NCBI GenBank assembly: GCA_030535235.1
Contig: JAUNCL010000016.1
Location: 1 to 52,463 of the forward strand
DNA: 52,463 nt
Origin: Bacillota bacterium
Lineage (GTDB): Bacteria > Bacillota > Clostridia > Oscillospirales > Oscillospiraceae
Direction: 5' to 3'
The translations under genes and the position numbers were made by a program. Position 1 is the stretch's first letter; each line of letters opens with the position of its first letter. Shown one piece after another: positions 34,099-43,563 of the stretch. The notes beneath the pieces are model-generated. The model saw only the letters and a program-made list of their open reading frames with translations. It had not been told where the DNA came from and did not search any database.

Positions 34099-34578
34099 TT
34101 ATGGGTTGTTGATGGGGACGACGGAAAATTCTACTTCGCGGACTTGATCGTCAGACTTTCCGTTGATGGTCAGGATCACTTGGAAGATGCCATTTTGGTA
34201 CGTAATATCTGGCTTTTCCGCCTGCAGGTATCCGGCGTACGCGCCGGTGCCCACCAAACGCTGACCGCCCACGGTAACGTAGCCGTTATCATCCACATCC
34301 AAAGACACGCCCTCGCCAAAAGTTGCGCTGGTGAAGGACGGATTATCGGTGCCGCTCACATCTCTGGCAAACCGCAGTTCATCCATGATCGCGGTGGCGA
34401 GGGTGGAGGAAAGGGTCTGGGCGTCGGAGAGCTCCACGCTCTGCTGATAGACCCGCATGGCGGAGCTCACGCCCACCGCCACCCCCAGGGAGACCAGGGA
34501 CAGAATGAGGATGGCCACCAGCAGCTCGCTCAAGGACATCCCCCCCCGGGCCCACAGTTTTTTCATGGTTTGTGTCAT
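34099..34578 (-). CDS. prepilin-like minor pseudopilin (PilW/PulJ position)
   Basis: 159 residues. A short basic leader (MTQTMKKLWARGG) ends at a Gly before MSLSELLVAILILSL, the class III signal cut by the prepilin peptidase, with Glu at position 5 of the mature form; a long hydrophobic helix follows. The rest is a small beta-rich pilin-like domain. Start overlaps the stop of the preceding gene by 4 bp (ATGA). Last of the four-gene minor pilin operon. Confidence 0.85.
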   Translation of the reverse strand: MTQTMKKLWARGGMSLSELLVAILILSLVSLGVAVGVSSAMRVYQQSVELSDAQTLSSTLATAIMDELRFARDVSGTDNPSFTSATFGEGVSLDVDDNGYVTVGGQRLVGTGAYAGYLQAEKPDITYQNGIFQVILTINGKSDDQVREVEFSVVPINNP

Positions 34579-34934
34579 GACCCGCCCCCTCCCTTGGTGT
34601 AACGGTAGGAATAGAGGGTGCCGTTTTCATTGTCGCTGACATCACTGTAATACTCAATTGTACCTGTTCCATCTGTACCGAATGTCACAGTTTTGCTACC
34701 TACGGTCACCTCGACCTGTGGTGTTTCTTCTGTTACCTCAGTTGTCTTGGTCTCTGCCGCAGTCACAGCGCCATATAACTGCGCATCCTTTTCCATCGCG
34801 GTTTTGTTCATCCGGGAGGCCGCGCCGATCATGGTGGCCAGGATCGCGCTGGACAGGGCCACCACCAGGATGGCCACCAGAGTTTCCGTCAGGGTCTCAC
34901 CCCGGCGGGAGGCGAGTTTGTTCCAAAGTCTCAT
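34575..34934 (-). CDS. prepilin-like minor pilin (PilV-like position)
   Basis: 119 residues. Leader MRLWNKLASRRG, then ETLTETLVAILVVALSSAI, a prepilin signal with Glu5, and a short threonine-rich domain (ETKTTEVTEETPQVEVTVG). Ends in a glycine run before its stop. Overlaps both neighbours by 4 bp (ATGA), so translation is coupled along the operon. Confidence 0.85.
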   Translation of the reverse strand: MRLWNKLASRRGETLTETLVAILVVALSSAILATMIGAASRMNKTAMEKDAQLYGAVTAAETKTTEVTEETPQVEVTVGSKTVTFGTDGTGTIEYYSDVSDNENGTLYSYRYTKGGGGS

Positions 34935-35662
34935 ATCGCCGCCCCCTTTACGATCAACGGGTCATCCCAGGTTACCGTGGTGGTGTAGGTGGTTACTGTA
35001 TCAGTCCCCCCAACGGTAACCTCGGTCTTATTTACACTTGCCTGGAATACCATCGTCATAGTGTTGGAGGTATCTTCACTATACAGCACAACCACAATTG
35101 TGTAGCGCGGTCTCGCACCGTCCTCCAGTACATATCCATATACCGCTCCCTGAACCTCCGGCATTTCGTGGTCTGCTACAAAACTAAGGTCAGCCTTGTA
35201 TACCTTTCCTACAGGTTGAGGGTAGTTGACTTCCGGTACTGAACGCTTTGGCAAATCGACAGCATCGTAATACTGATAACTCGTCCCTAATCCCAGAACA
35301 TCACCTTCCAGAAGGCAGCTTTCGGACAAGTCAGTTGTCCCCATTTCATAAGTAGTTTCCGTCCAGTGCTTTACCGTTGTAGTTCCATCTTCGCCCGTTT
35401 CCGTATCACTGTGCTCAGTTACTACTTTATAGTAGGTTCCCACAAACTTCATATCCTTAAAATCTTCCTTCACCAGCTGTGCGGCAGAGGCAACAGCGAG
35501 ATAGGCCTGCTGGTCCTGCTGGTTGCGGTGGACGCGGCCGGCGTTGGTGGCCGCCGCCGTGACCACCACAGCGCCCACGGTCAGGCAGACCAGCAGGAAG
35601 AGCAGGGCCAGCAGCAGGGATGCGCCCGTCTGACTATGCAGCTTTTCCTTTATGCGCTTCAC
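34931..35662 (-). CDS. PilX-like pilus assembly protein
   Basis: 243 residues starting at GTG with GGGAGGT upstream. After a basic segment (MKRIKEKLHSQTG) comes ASLLLALLFLLVCLTVGAVV: a prepilin-like helix that lacks Glu5 (Ala-Ser-Leu-Leu-Leu), as in PilX/GspK-type components. A long polar domain with YY and ETTYEMGTT segments follows. Likely a minor component of the pilus tip complex. Confidence 0.75.
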   Translation of the reverse strand: MKRIKEKLHSQTGASLLLALLFLLVCLTVGAVVVTAAATNAGRVHRNQQDQQAYLAVASAAQLVKEDFKDMKFVGTYYKVVTEHSDTETGEDGTTTVKHWTETTYEMGTTDLSESCLLEGDVLGLGTSYQYYDAVDLPKRSVPEVNYPQPVGKVYKADLSFVADHEMPEVQGAVYGYVLEDGARPRYTIVVVLYSEDTSNTMTMVFQASVNKTEVTVGGTDTVTTYTTTVTWDDPLIVKGAAI

Positions 35663-35675
35663 GACGTACCTCCCT

Positions 35676-38498
35676 TCAATTGTTGTTCACAGCCAAAGGT
35701 ACACTGGAAAGAGTCAAGGGATCAGTCACATTTACATTGATTTTTGCCTCGATCCCCTCATCCATAGCCCAGCGGGCGGACACAGTGGCCGTACCGCTGG
35801 CAACACCGGTAACAGTCAGCTTTCCATTGCCGTCTGTCGCCGATGCAAGGATATTGCCATCGGGATCACCATTGGCTGTAACCGCTGGGTCGCCAGATTT
35901 TAATTGATCCCAGTTTTTAAAATCTTCCGCCGTGGCAGAGAGGGTTTTGGAGCTGTCCTTCATGCCATTAAGTTCATTGAGAATTCTTTTCTTCACCGGA
36001 GATATCCTTGTAAGGCTTGCAGTAAACTCCCCAACTTCATTGGCTGGCCACGGCGAAAGATCTCTACTCTCCGAGGGATTTTCTTGGGTTACTTTGACCG
36101 TAGTATTTTGATGACTTGAAGCAGTCTCTCCGGTCAATGTTACCTCGACCTCATAGACCACCACAACGACCCGGAGCGTCTTTCCTCCCGCGGTCAGGTC
36201 AAGATAGGTCGTACCGATGGAATTCTCTTTTGACGTAATGGAAATCGTGGTATATCCAGTTTTGCTGTTATATTCCGTTATGATCTCCTTTTGAATTATG
36301 ATATCGCTTTTACCCGAGCCTTTCACTGTAATCTCCTGGTTGTCGCTCCCCAAATTTGCGATTGCGTAAACAGTTATATTCTGTCTGTTTTTTGGGATCA
36401 GGATATACTTCAACTCGCTGCTATTCGGATCCATGCCGTCAAAAATTTTGATATCACCAACGGTCTGTTCCGGCCAGCTGCCGTAGTGAGGCAGGGTGGC
36501 CACGCCTCGGAAGGGGTAGGCTTTCCCAGCCAGTTTTTCCCGGTAGGGGTGGCTGTTTTCTTCGGAGACAGAGGCAAAACCGATGCCCCAGTTCCGCAGT
36601 TCTTCATAGTTCTTTTCCATGTCAGTTTCGCTGCCTGCCGTCGGCGTAAAGCTGCCGCTGAGATAGGCGCAGGTATTGTTCCCGCCGCTGGCAAAGCCAT
36701 AGGCAGGGTTGACCCCGGTGGGAGTGCCGTCCTCGGTATTGTAGGTCACAGCGCAGTAGGAGTTGGCGATTGCAGCATAACCGTTGGCAAAGCCGCTGAT
36801 GGCGCCGGAGGTAGCGGAGATATTGCCGACTGCATAGCACCCAGTCACGGATGCCCCCGAATTGAAATAGCCAACAAACATCCCAATCTTATCAGTGCCG
36901 CTTAATTGATCCACCACCGCATAAGAATTGGAGACAGTACAATTGCCATCAAGTGCACCGGCCAAACCACCAGTATTCCCGCCACCCACGATACAGTAAA
37001 GCGATGAGAAAGAATTACTGATGGCTACATTCTGTCCATTACCGATCAAGCCTCCCGTGTTACCTTTTGTACTGTTCACAATACTATAGTTCTGATAGCT
37101 TGCGATATCCTCTTGGCCATTTTCCAAATAGGAGGAGCAAAAAACACGGCAATTATCGATCTCCATAGCACCCGATGAACCCACCGCAAATCCGACCAGC
37201 CCTCCTGTTGTGAGTGTGTAAGAGGTAATCTTCGGGTTGACGATATTTATATTTTTGAGTGCGCAGTTGTCCGCATAGGCAAACAACCCGTTGCTCCCTT
37301 TGAGATTCTCAATCTTCAGGCTGTTTCCATTAAATCCGGCAATCTCACCGGTATAACTGTTGATAGATTGATATTCCAGTCCGGAGGGCCACTGGATATC
37401 CGCGGTTTGCTCCACGTACAGCTTGCCTCCTTTGGACTGGAATGAGCAGTCAGCCAGCTCAATTTCTTCGTTGACCATCGAATAACTCAAATCCAAATTC
37501 TGCAAATGCCGGGCGCAGGCGATGGACACAGTGTCCTTGTCATCTTCTGTCACGATGCGGTCGGCAAAGAGACTGCTGGTATCCTGACTGGCGCTGGAAG
37601 ACAGAAAGCGCACCCCATCCCGATCCGGTGCCGACAGTTTGGCCGTTACCCGGATATTGGCGCCGGGGGTGATGCCGGAGCAAATCGTCTTAAACGCCTT
37701 ATCCCGGTCAGTCAGGCTGTCCAAGGTTTTGGTCCAAGTTCCATCAACATTGTTGTATCCTGTGTCTCCTCCAGAAAACGTTTTTTGTTTTCCTGCCACT
37801 ACATTGCCATCTGCATCCAGTTCGTCCACAGTGACAATCAATTCAACTCCCTGCATTATGTATGCCGCTGCATTCTGCACAGTGACCTTCACAATCAGGT
37901 CATCCCCGTTTTCGATCTCCAAAAACGGAGGAAGGAGCTGATCCGTGTTGCTCCGTTCCAGATCCTCACCGCAATAATATCCGACCCAGGCATCCCGGCG
38001 CCTTTCCTTAGGCGTCCGTGTGTCCGGATCCTGACCTTGGTTCTGGCTGTTGTCCGACTGTTTGTCATACTTGTCAGAATACACCATTGTCTCAAGTACT
38101 TCGAGAGCGGGCATCGTCCTATTTGTTTCCGTGTAATAGACCTCCAGCACAGTGGCGGAGTCGGCGTTGTACCAGACCACATAGTCCCCGCCGGCCACCT
38201 GCCCCTCGATTGACCCGGCAGGCAGGATACTGGCCGCATCGTTCTTGCTCAACCAGAAGCAGCTGCTGTCCTCCGGGCTTTCCAACCCCCATGTATCCAG
38301 CGTCCCCGCCGCTTTCCTGGCGGTCAAATTATTCTGGGCGGCGAGGAAAATTTCCCGGGCAGTGTCATCCAGCTCCATCATCTTTAAGTTCTTTCTCAGC
38401 GCGATCACGCCAGGGATCGCCACGGCCATCAGGATCGCCAGAATGGCGATTACCAGGAGGACCTCACTCAGCGTAAATCCGCGGTTTTTTCTCTTCAT
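35676..38498 (-). CDS. large prepilin-type protein with GLUG repeats (adhesin-like)
   Basis: 940 residues, far longer than a usual pilin. The N-terminus MKRKNRG, cut before FTLSEVLLVIAILAILMAV, is a canonical class III signal with Glu5. A coil region is followed by bacterial Ig-like segments (about 190-300), a right-handed repeat region with GLUG-type units (GGLVGFAVG, TGGLIGNGQN, TGGLAGALDG; about 350-620), and two C-terminal Ig-like or Big-type domains (about 690-940). This would be displayed at the pilus tip and may bind a surface or glycan. First gene of the minus-strand operon, ATG 38498 after AAAGGGAG. Coding in the repeat part is lower in GC than the pil genes. Confidence 0.85.
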   Translation of the reverse strand: MKRKNRGFTLSEVLLVIAILAILMAVAIPGVIALRKNLKMMELDDTAREIFLAAQNNLTARKAAGTLDTWGLESPEDSSCFWLSKNDAASILPAGSIEGQVAGGDYVVWYNADSATVLEVYYTETNRTMPALEVLETMVYSDKYDKQSDNSQNQGQDPDTRTPKERRRDAWVGYYCGEDLERSNTDQLLPPFLEIENGDDLIVKVTVQNAAAYIMQGVELIVTVDELDADGNVVAGKQKTFSGGDTGYNNVDGTWTKTLDSLTDRDKAFKTICSGITPGANIRVTAKLSAPDRDGVRFLSSSASQDTSSLFADRIVTEDDKDTVSIACARHLQNLDLSYSMVNEEIELADCSFQSKGGKLYVEQTADIQWPSGLEYQSINSYTGEIAGFNGNSLKIENLKGSNGLFAYADNCALKNINIVNPKITSYTLTTGGLVGFAVGSSGAMEIDNCRVFCSSYLENGQEDIASYQNYSIVNSTKGNTGGLIGNGQNVAISNSFSSLYCIVGGGNTGGLAGALDGNCTVSNSYAVVDQLSGTDKIGMFVGYFNSGASVTGCYAVGNISATSGAISGFANGYAAIANSYCAVTYNTEDGTPTGVNPAYGFASGGNNTCAYLSGSFTPTAGSETDMEKNYEELRNWGIGFASVSEENSHPYREKLAGKAYPFRGVATLPHYGSWPEQTVGDIKIFDGMDPNSSELKYILIPKNRQNITVYAIANLGSDNQEITVKGSGKSDIIIQKEIITEYNSKTGYTTISITSKENSIGTTYLDLTAGGKTLRVVVVVYEVEVTLTGETASSHQNTTVKVTQENPSESRDLSPWPANEVGEFTASLTRISPVKKRILNELNGMKDSSKTLSATAEDFKNWDQLKSGDPAVTANGDPDGNILASATDGNGKLTVTGVASGTATVSARWAMDEGIEAKINVNVTDPLTLSSVPLAVNNN

Positions 38499-38629
38499 GC
38501 GTCGTCTCCCTTTCGCCGCCGATTCAGGGTTTTATATTGCTTATAAAGCCGAATTTTTTATATCAAATAAACAGTTATGCGGCTTTTATAACATCACAAC
38601 ACACAGTACACACTGATACTATATACCGC

Positions 38630-38658
38630 AATATATCATATTTTCCCCCTAAAATCAA
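38630..38658 (-). promoter_or_regulatory. promoter of the minor pilin operon
   Basis: On the minus strand TTGATT (38653-38658), 17 bp and TATATT (38630-38635). The leader to the large pilin gene is about 125 nt and AT-rich. Confidence 0.6.
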
Positions 38659-38718
38659 CGTTGCCCGATCTCCTTTCCCCAGAACTCTCCTTTTCCGGTC
38701 TGATTACTACAAAAGTTC

Positions 38719-38757
38719 TTGCAATTCTATGGGAAGTCACTTATAATGGCAGTGACT
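38719..38757 (+). promoter_or_regulatory. promoter of the pil operon with flanking inverted repeat
   Basis: TTGCAA (38719-38724), 17 bp and TATAAT (38742-38747). AGTCACT (38735-38741) and AGTGACT (38751-38757) are perfect inverted arms hugging the -10, a good place for a repressor. pilB starts 37 bp after the -10. Confidence 0.65.
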
Positions 38758-38783
38758 AAAATCGACAGATTATGGGAGTTCTC

Positions 38784-40475
38784 ATGGCATATAAACGGCT
38801 TGGTGAGCTGCTGCTGGACGTCGGGGTGATCAGCAAGGAAGATCTGGACCGGGCGCTGGCAGAGCAGAAAAAAACAAAACATCGACTGGGTTCGACCCTC
38901 ATCGAGCTGGGTATCATCAGCGAGTCCCAGCTGATCGAGTCTCTGGAAATGCAGCTGGGCGTGGAGTTCATCGACCTGACCAAGGTCACTCTGCCCCCGG
39001 AACTGGCCCAGGTGGTCCCCAAAAACATCGCCAAACGGCACAACGTGGTCCCTGTCCGGCTAGACAAGGACCAGATTTACTTGGCCATGAGTGACCCCCT
39101 GAATTTCCCCGCCATCGAGGAGATCCGCCATGTCACCCGCCGCCGGGTGGTGCCGATGATCGCCACCGCCGAGGCCGTGGACCGGGCCATCATGACCCTC
39201 TACGGCAACGAAAACGCCGCCCGGGCCATCGAGGAGATGCGACGGGACGCCGACGGCGACCCCGCCCAGACTAACCGGCCCAGCGCCGTGCTGGAGGAGG
39301 ACGACGGCCGCTCCGCCCCCACCATTCGTCTGGTCAACTCCATCATCGAGCGGGCGGTGTCCGAGCGGGCCAGCGACATCCACCTGGAGCCCCGGGAGAC
39401 CGAAATGGTGGTCCGCCTGCGGGTGGACGGCGTGCTGCGCAACCTGCTGACGGTGCCGGTGAACCTCCAGGGCTCGGTGATCTCCCGCCTGAAGGTCATG
39501 GGCGGCATGAACACCTCCGAGCGCAAGGTCCCCCAGGACGGGCGGGCCAATGTGCGCATCAAGCATACCGACGTGGACCTGCGTGTCTCCACCCTACCCA
39601 CCATTTTCGGGGAGAAGATGGTCATTCGTCTGCTGGACAAAACCAACCAGATCCTCACGCCCCAGGGCATCGGCATGGACGAGCACAACCTTGTCCTCTA
39701 CCAGCGTCTGATGCGCAGCAACAGCGGCGTGATTTTAATTTCCGGCCCCACCGGGTCGGGTAAATCCTCCACCATGAACACCATGGTCACCCAGCTCAAC
39801 ACCGAGGCGGTGAACGTGGTCACCCTGGAGGACCCTGTGGAGTACAACATCGACGGGGTCAACCAGGTGCAGATCAACGAAAAGGTGGGCATGACCTTCG
39901 CCAGCGGCCTGCGGTCCATTCTGCGGCAGGACCCGGACATCATCTCCGTGGGCGAGATCCGGGACGGCGAGACCGCCGAGATCGCCATGCGGGCGGCCAT
40001 CACCGGCCACTTGGTCCTCTCCACCATCCACACCAGCGACAGCTTCGCCACCCTGGACCGCCTGCGGGACATCGGCGTGGAGCCCTACCTCACCGCCAGC
40101 GCTCTGAAAGGGGTGGTGACCCAGCGGCTGGTGCGCAAGCTCTGCCCCAGCTGCAAAAAGGCCTACGTCCCCGACGCGGTGGAGCTGGACCTCCTGGGCA
40201 TCCCTCATCAGGAGGGGCTGGTCTTCCATAAGGGCGAGGGCTGCCCCATGTGCTACCACACGGGCTACCGGGGGCGCACTGGCGTGTTTGAAATTCTGCT
40301 GGTGGGCCGGGAGCTGCGCCGGCAGATCATGGCCGGGAGCGACCGGGAGACCATGCAGCGGCTGGCCGCCCAGGAGGGGTTTATCTCCTTGGCCAACCGG
40401 TGCCGTGCCCTGGTGATGGAGGGCGTCACCTCCGTGGAGGAGGCCGTCCGCACCATCCACTCCACCCTTGATTGA
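38784..40475 (+). CDS. pilB: type IV pilus extension ATPase PilB
   Basis: 563 residues. Drives pilin polymerisation at the inner face of the membrane. N-terminal MshEN-like domain (1-150), then the T2SSE ATPase: Walker A GPTGSGKSS (321-329), Asp box and Walker B region (VGEIRDGETA), His box (GHLVLSTIHTSD) and a four-Cys zinc motif (CPSC and CPMC). ATG 38784 (MAYKRLGE) is preferred to 38772 because GGGAG lies just before it. First of a plus-strand operon. Confidence 0.96.
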   Translation: MAYKRLGELLLDVGVISKEDLDRALAEQKKTKHRLGSTLIELGIISESQLIESLEMQLGVEFIDLTKVTLPPELAQVVPKNIAKRHNVVPVRLDKDQIYLAMSDPLNFPAIEEIRHVTRRRVVPMIATAEAVDRAIMTLYGNENAARAIEEMRRDADGDPAQTNRPSAVLEEDDGRSAPTIRLVNSIIERAVSERASDIHLEPRETEMVVRLRVDGVLRNLLTVPVNLQGSVISRLKVMGGMNTSERKVPQDGRANVRIKHTDVDLRVSTLPTIFGEKMVIRLLDKTNQILTPQGIGMDEHNLVLYQRLMRSNSGVILISGPTGSGKSSTMNTMVTQLNTEAVNVVTLEDPVEYNIDGVNQVQINEKVGMTFASGLRSILRQDPDIISVGEIRDGETAEIAMRAAITGHLVLSTIHTSDSFATLDRLRDIGVEPYLTASALKGVVTQRLVRKLCPSCKKAYVPDAVELDLLGIPHQEGLVFHKGEGCPMCYHTGYRGRTGVFEILLVGRELRRQIMAGSDRETMQRLAAQEGFISLANRCRALVMEGVTSVEEAVRTIHSTLD

Positions 40476-40498
40476 CCCCTCATTGACAAGGAGGTCCC

Positions 40499-41539
40499 AT
40501 GTATATTGAAGCACTGATTGAAAAGTCCGCCTTGCAGAAGGCGTCCGACCTGCATCTGTCCTGCGGGCTGCCGCCGAAAATCCGTCTGGACGGGCGTTTG
40601 GTGGATCTGGAGGGGGAGCCCCCCCTCACCGCCGAGGTCTGCGAGGCCATCGCCCAGGAGCTTTTGGGCGGGCCCATGCCCCCCATGGGGGAGCGGGACC
40701 TGTCCATGACCCTGGCGGGGCGGCGGGTGCGCGCCAACCTCTACCGCCAGAGCGGCCACGTGTCCTGCGCCCTGCGTATTCTGGCCGACGCCATCCCGGA
40801 GTTAGAGGTTTTGGGCCTGCCGCCGGTGGTGCAGGACTTCCCCGCCCTCCAGCGGGGCATCGTGCTGGTCACCGGCGAGACCGGGTCGGGTAAATCCACC
40901 ACCCTGGCCGCCATCCTCCGGCGGATCAACGAGACCCGTCAGGACCACATCATCACCCTGGAGGACCCCATTGAGTACATCCACGTTTCTGACCGGTGCG
41001 TGGTGGACCAGCGGGAGGTGGGCCGGGACACCGCCAGCTACGCCGACGGCCTGCGGGCCATCCTGCGGGAGGACCCGGACGTGATCCTCATCGGTGAGAT
41101 GCGGGATCTGGTGACCATTGAGACCGCCCTGACCGCCGCCGAGACCGGCCACCTGGTCTTTGCAACCTTACACACCAACTCTGCCGCCGACTCCATTGAC
41201 CGCATGGTGGACGTGTTCCCCGCCGAACGTCAGCGGCAGATTCGCATGCAGCTCTCCATGACCTTACAGGCCGTGCTGACCCAGCAGCTTCTCCCCCGCC
41301 GTGGGGGCGGCCGGGTGGCCGCCTGCGAGGTGATGGTGGTCTCCCCCGCCATCCGCAACCTGATCCGGGAAGGCAAAACCCCTCAGATCGCCAACGCAGT
41401 GGCGACCTCCGCCGATTTGGGTTCCATCACGATGGACAACGCCTTAGTTCGGCTGTTTAAGGACAAGGCCATCAGCGCGGAAGTCGCAAGAGGCGCAGCC
41501 CATGATCCGGAGTATGTGAAGAAGAACACGTTGTTTTAA
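40499..41539 (+). CDS. pilT: type IV pilus retraction ATPase PilT
   Basis: 346 residues. Powers pilus retraction (twitching). PAS-like N-domain, Walker A GETGSGKST (126-134), Asp box (TLEDPIEYIH), Walker B (ILIGEMRD), His box (GHLVFATLHTNSA) and a PilT-type C-terminus with the FKDKAIS helix. 23 bp after pilB with AAGGAGG. Presence of PilT argues for retractile pili rather than only secretion. Confidence 0.96.
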   Translation: MYIEALIEKSALQKASDLHLSCGLPPKIRLDGRLVDLEGEPPLTAEVCEAIAQELLGGPMPPMGERDLSMTLAGRRVRANLYRQSGHVSCALRILADAIPELEVLGLPPVVQDFPALQRGIVLVTGETGSGKSTTLAAILRRINETRQDHIITLEDPIEYIHVSDRCVVDQREVGRDTASYADGLRAILREDPDVILIGEMRDLVTIETALTAAETGHLVFATLHTNSAADSIDRMVDVFPAERQRQIRMQLSMTLQAVLTQQLLPRRGGGRVAACEVMVVSPAIRNLIREGKTPQIANAVATSADLGSITMDNALVRLFKDKAISAEVARGAAHDPEYVKKNTLF

Positions 41540-41557
41540 TGAGGAAGGTCTCCTGTT

Positions 41558-42766
41558 ATGACTGCTTACAAATACAAAGCCCTTTCTCCTGACGGCAGCA
41601 AGGTCAACGGGGTGGTGGAGGCTTACGACGAGTTTGAGGCCGTCGCCCGGATCAAGGAAAGCTGCCCCGTGGTGTTAAAAGTAGAGCCCGTGCCGGAGAG
41701 AAAATGGAAACGCATTGACCTGAACGAACCCCTGTGGGTGAGTGACAAGGTCCTCTCCCTGACAGCCTCTCAGTTTGCGATCCTTTTGCGGGCGGGCATG
41801 CCCATGTCGCGGACGGTGGAGGTCATCGCCCAGCAGATCACCGACCGGCTCATGAAGCGGATCTTGACCGAAACGGCCAAGGACGTTTCCGCCGGGTACA
41901 GCCTGTCCCATAGTCTGGAGACCCGGGGGAAAAAGATCCCCCTGACCTTTATCGAAACCCTCCGGGCCGGCGAGGAGTCCGGCACCCTGGAGCAGTCCTT
42001 CGAGAAGCTGACCGCTTACTATGAAAAATCCCACAAGATCCGATCCAAGGTCCGGGGGGCCATGATGTACCCCATCTTCCTTGCCATCCTGGCGGTGGTG
42101 GTCATTGCCGTGGTGATCACCGTCACGGTGCCGGTGATGTCTGACATCATCGTGGAGGGCGGCGGGGAGCTGCCCCTGCCCACCCGGATGCTGCTGGGCA
42201 TGTCGGCCTTCTTCTCCAAGTGGTGGTGGCTGGTTCTGGGCGTGATCGCCGCCCTGGTCATCGGCCTGAAGCTGTACGGCAGGACGGAAAAGGGCCGGAC
42301 GCGGTTCGCTCGGATCGCTCTGCGGATCCCGATCTTGGGAAACATCAACCGGATGAACGCCGCCTCCCAGTTTGCCAACACCATGTCCACCCTGCTGACC
42401 GCCGGCCTGCCCATCACCCGGGCCTTAGCCATCACCGGCAAGGTCATGGATAACTACGCCGTGGGCCTGTCGGTGCGCAACTGCGCCCTGGGCATCGAGG
42501 AGGGCAAGCGGTTGGGCGATGTGCTGCGGGGAAGCCCCATGCTGCCCCCCCTGCTCACCGAGATGACCGCCGTGGGCGAGGAGTCCGGCTCCCTGGAGGA
42601 CACCCTCGACACCATCGGCACCTATTTCGACAGCGAGGTGGAGCAGGCCAGCGCCAAGGCCCTCTCCATGCTGGAGCCCATCATCACCGTGGTGCTGGGC
42701 TTGGTCATCGGCTTTATCGTCCTCGCCCTGTATCTGCCCATGTTCACCATGTACAACAGCATGTAA
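41558..42766 (+). CDS. pilC: inner-membrane platform protein PilC
   Basis: 402 residues with the two repeated GspF/PilC domains (about 65-190 and 270-395; QFAILLRAGMP and QFANTMSTLLTAGLP) and three membrane helices (about 165-190, 215-235, 370-395). It anchors the ATPases and guides pilin subunits. ATG 41558, 18 bp after pilT. N-terminal segment YKYKALSPDGSKVNG is the usual start of the family. Confidence 0.95.
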   Translation: MTAYKYKALSPDGSKVNGVVEAYDEFEAVARIKESCPVVLKVEPVPERKWKRIDLNEPLWVSDKVLSLTASQFAILLRAGMPMSRTVEVIAQQITDRLMKRILTETAKDVSAGYSLSHSLETRGKKIPLTFIETLRAGEESGTLEQSFEKLTAYYEKSHKIRSKVRGAMMYPIFLAILAVVVIAVVITVTVPVMSDIIVEGGGELPLPTRMLLGMSAFFSKWWWLVLGVIAALVIGLKLYGRTEKGRTRFARIALRIPILGNINRMNAASQFANTMSTLLTAGLPITRALAITGKVMDNYAVGLSVRNCALGIEEGKRLGDVLRGSPMLPPLLTEMTAVGEESGSLEDTLDTIGTYFDSEVEQASAKALSMLEPIITVVLGLVIGFIVLALYLPMFTMYNSM

Positions 42767-42922
42767 GGATGCAATCCATTCGCTCAGTCGAGCGAATCAA
42801 AGCGCGTTGCCCCAATGCGTTTTGATTTGCCCGGATACGTCGGTCAAAAACGAAAGACATCCCGCCGGGGCTTTTCAACCCGAGCCCCCGTGGGAAATGG
42901 AAAAAAGGAGGATATACCCCAA
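42767..42922 (+). other. structured leader of the first major pilin gene
   Basis: 156 bp with three hairpins in series: ATTCGCTC/GAGCGAAT, a longer imperfect stem CAAAGCG/CGTTTTG, and GGGGCT/AGCCCC closed by TCCC/GGGA. No poly-U tail, so the mRNA probably runs through. Such stable structures may set pilin mRNA level at a processing site. It does not match a c-di-GMP riboswitch as I know it. Confidence 0.45.
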
Positions 42923-43333
42923 ATGATTTCTAACCTGAAGCAGAAGCTCCACAGCAAGAAGGGCTTCACCCTGGCCGAACTGCTGGTGGTTGTTGCCATC
43001 ATTGCAGTGCTGGTTGCGATCGCCATTCCGATTTTCACCAGCCAGTTGGAAAAGTCCAGAGAGGCTACAGACCTTGCAAACATCCGTGCTGCGTATGCTG
43101 AAGCATGCGTAGCTTCCTTGGATAATGATGGAGGCGAAGGATCAGCTACAACCCCCAAAATGGTTAGCACCGGCAAAATTGATAAATTATCAGGTATCGA
43201 TACTATCGGGACTATTGCCGTTAGTAGTATTACAATTACGCAGGGTCAAGAAGTAACCGTTACGGTAACAGGAAATGATGTTACCCTGAGGGGTGGAGCG
43301 ACAGTTTCCGACAGCAACTCCCAGGATTCCTAA
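42923..43333 (+). CDS. pilA: type IV major pilin
   Basis: 136 residues. Leader MISNLKQKLHSKKG, then FTLAELLVVVAIIAVLVAI with Phe1 and Glu5 of the mature pilin. After the shared helix (IPIFTSQLEKSREATDLANI) the body is short, lacks cysteines of a disulfide loop, and is lower in GC than the gene start. ATG 42923 follows AAAGGAGG. The first ~60 residues are almost the same as in the next pilin, the rest unrelated. Confidence 0.93.
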   Translation: MISNLKQKLHSKKGFTLAELLVVVAIIAVLVAIAIPIFTSQLEKSREATDLANIRAAYAEACVASLDNDGGEGSATTPKMVSTGKIDKLSGIDTIGTIAVSSITITQGQEVTVTVTGNDVTLRGGATVSDSNSQDS

Positions 43334-43563
43334 CACCCTACACCCCCAAGTACCCGGGAAGGCGTAGGCAAGTAAAAACCTAATTCATGCACGGAAATGG
43401 GAAGCCGTCATGCGGTGATGGAATATCTTTTTATACCCAAACTCTAAACTCCGAAGGGTTGCGGAGTTACCCCTGCGGGAGCAGGGGCGGCGGGCCTGGC
43501 TGGTCAGGCTCTTCGCCCGTGCTTCCGCGCTCCTATTGTATCCCAAACAGAAAGGGTGAGCAT
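43334..43563 (+). other. structured leader of the second pilin gene
   Basis: 230 bp without a gene. It holds perfect hairpins AACTCCG-(8)-CGGAGTT (about 43444-43465) and CCCCTGC-GGGA-GCAGGGG next to it, and further GC-rich pairing (GGCGGGC..CGCCC). No U-run follows. It recalls the structured leader of the first pilin in kind but not in sequence. Confidence 0.4.

Noticed and set aside
42767-43563. c-di-GMP riboswitch before the pilin genes
   Set aside because: Known for pilins in Clostridia, so I looked for the class I (CAGGGCAAACC..GACGCAAAGCC) and class II cores; neither is present.
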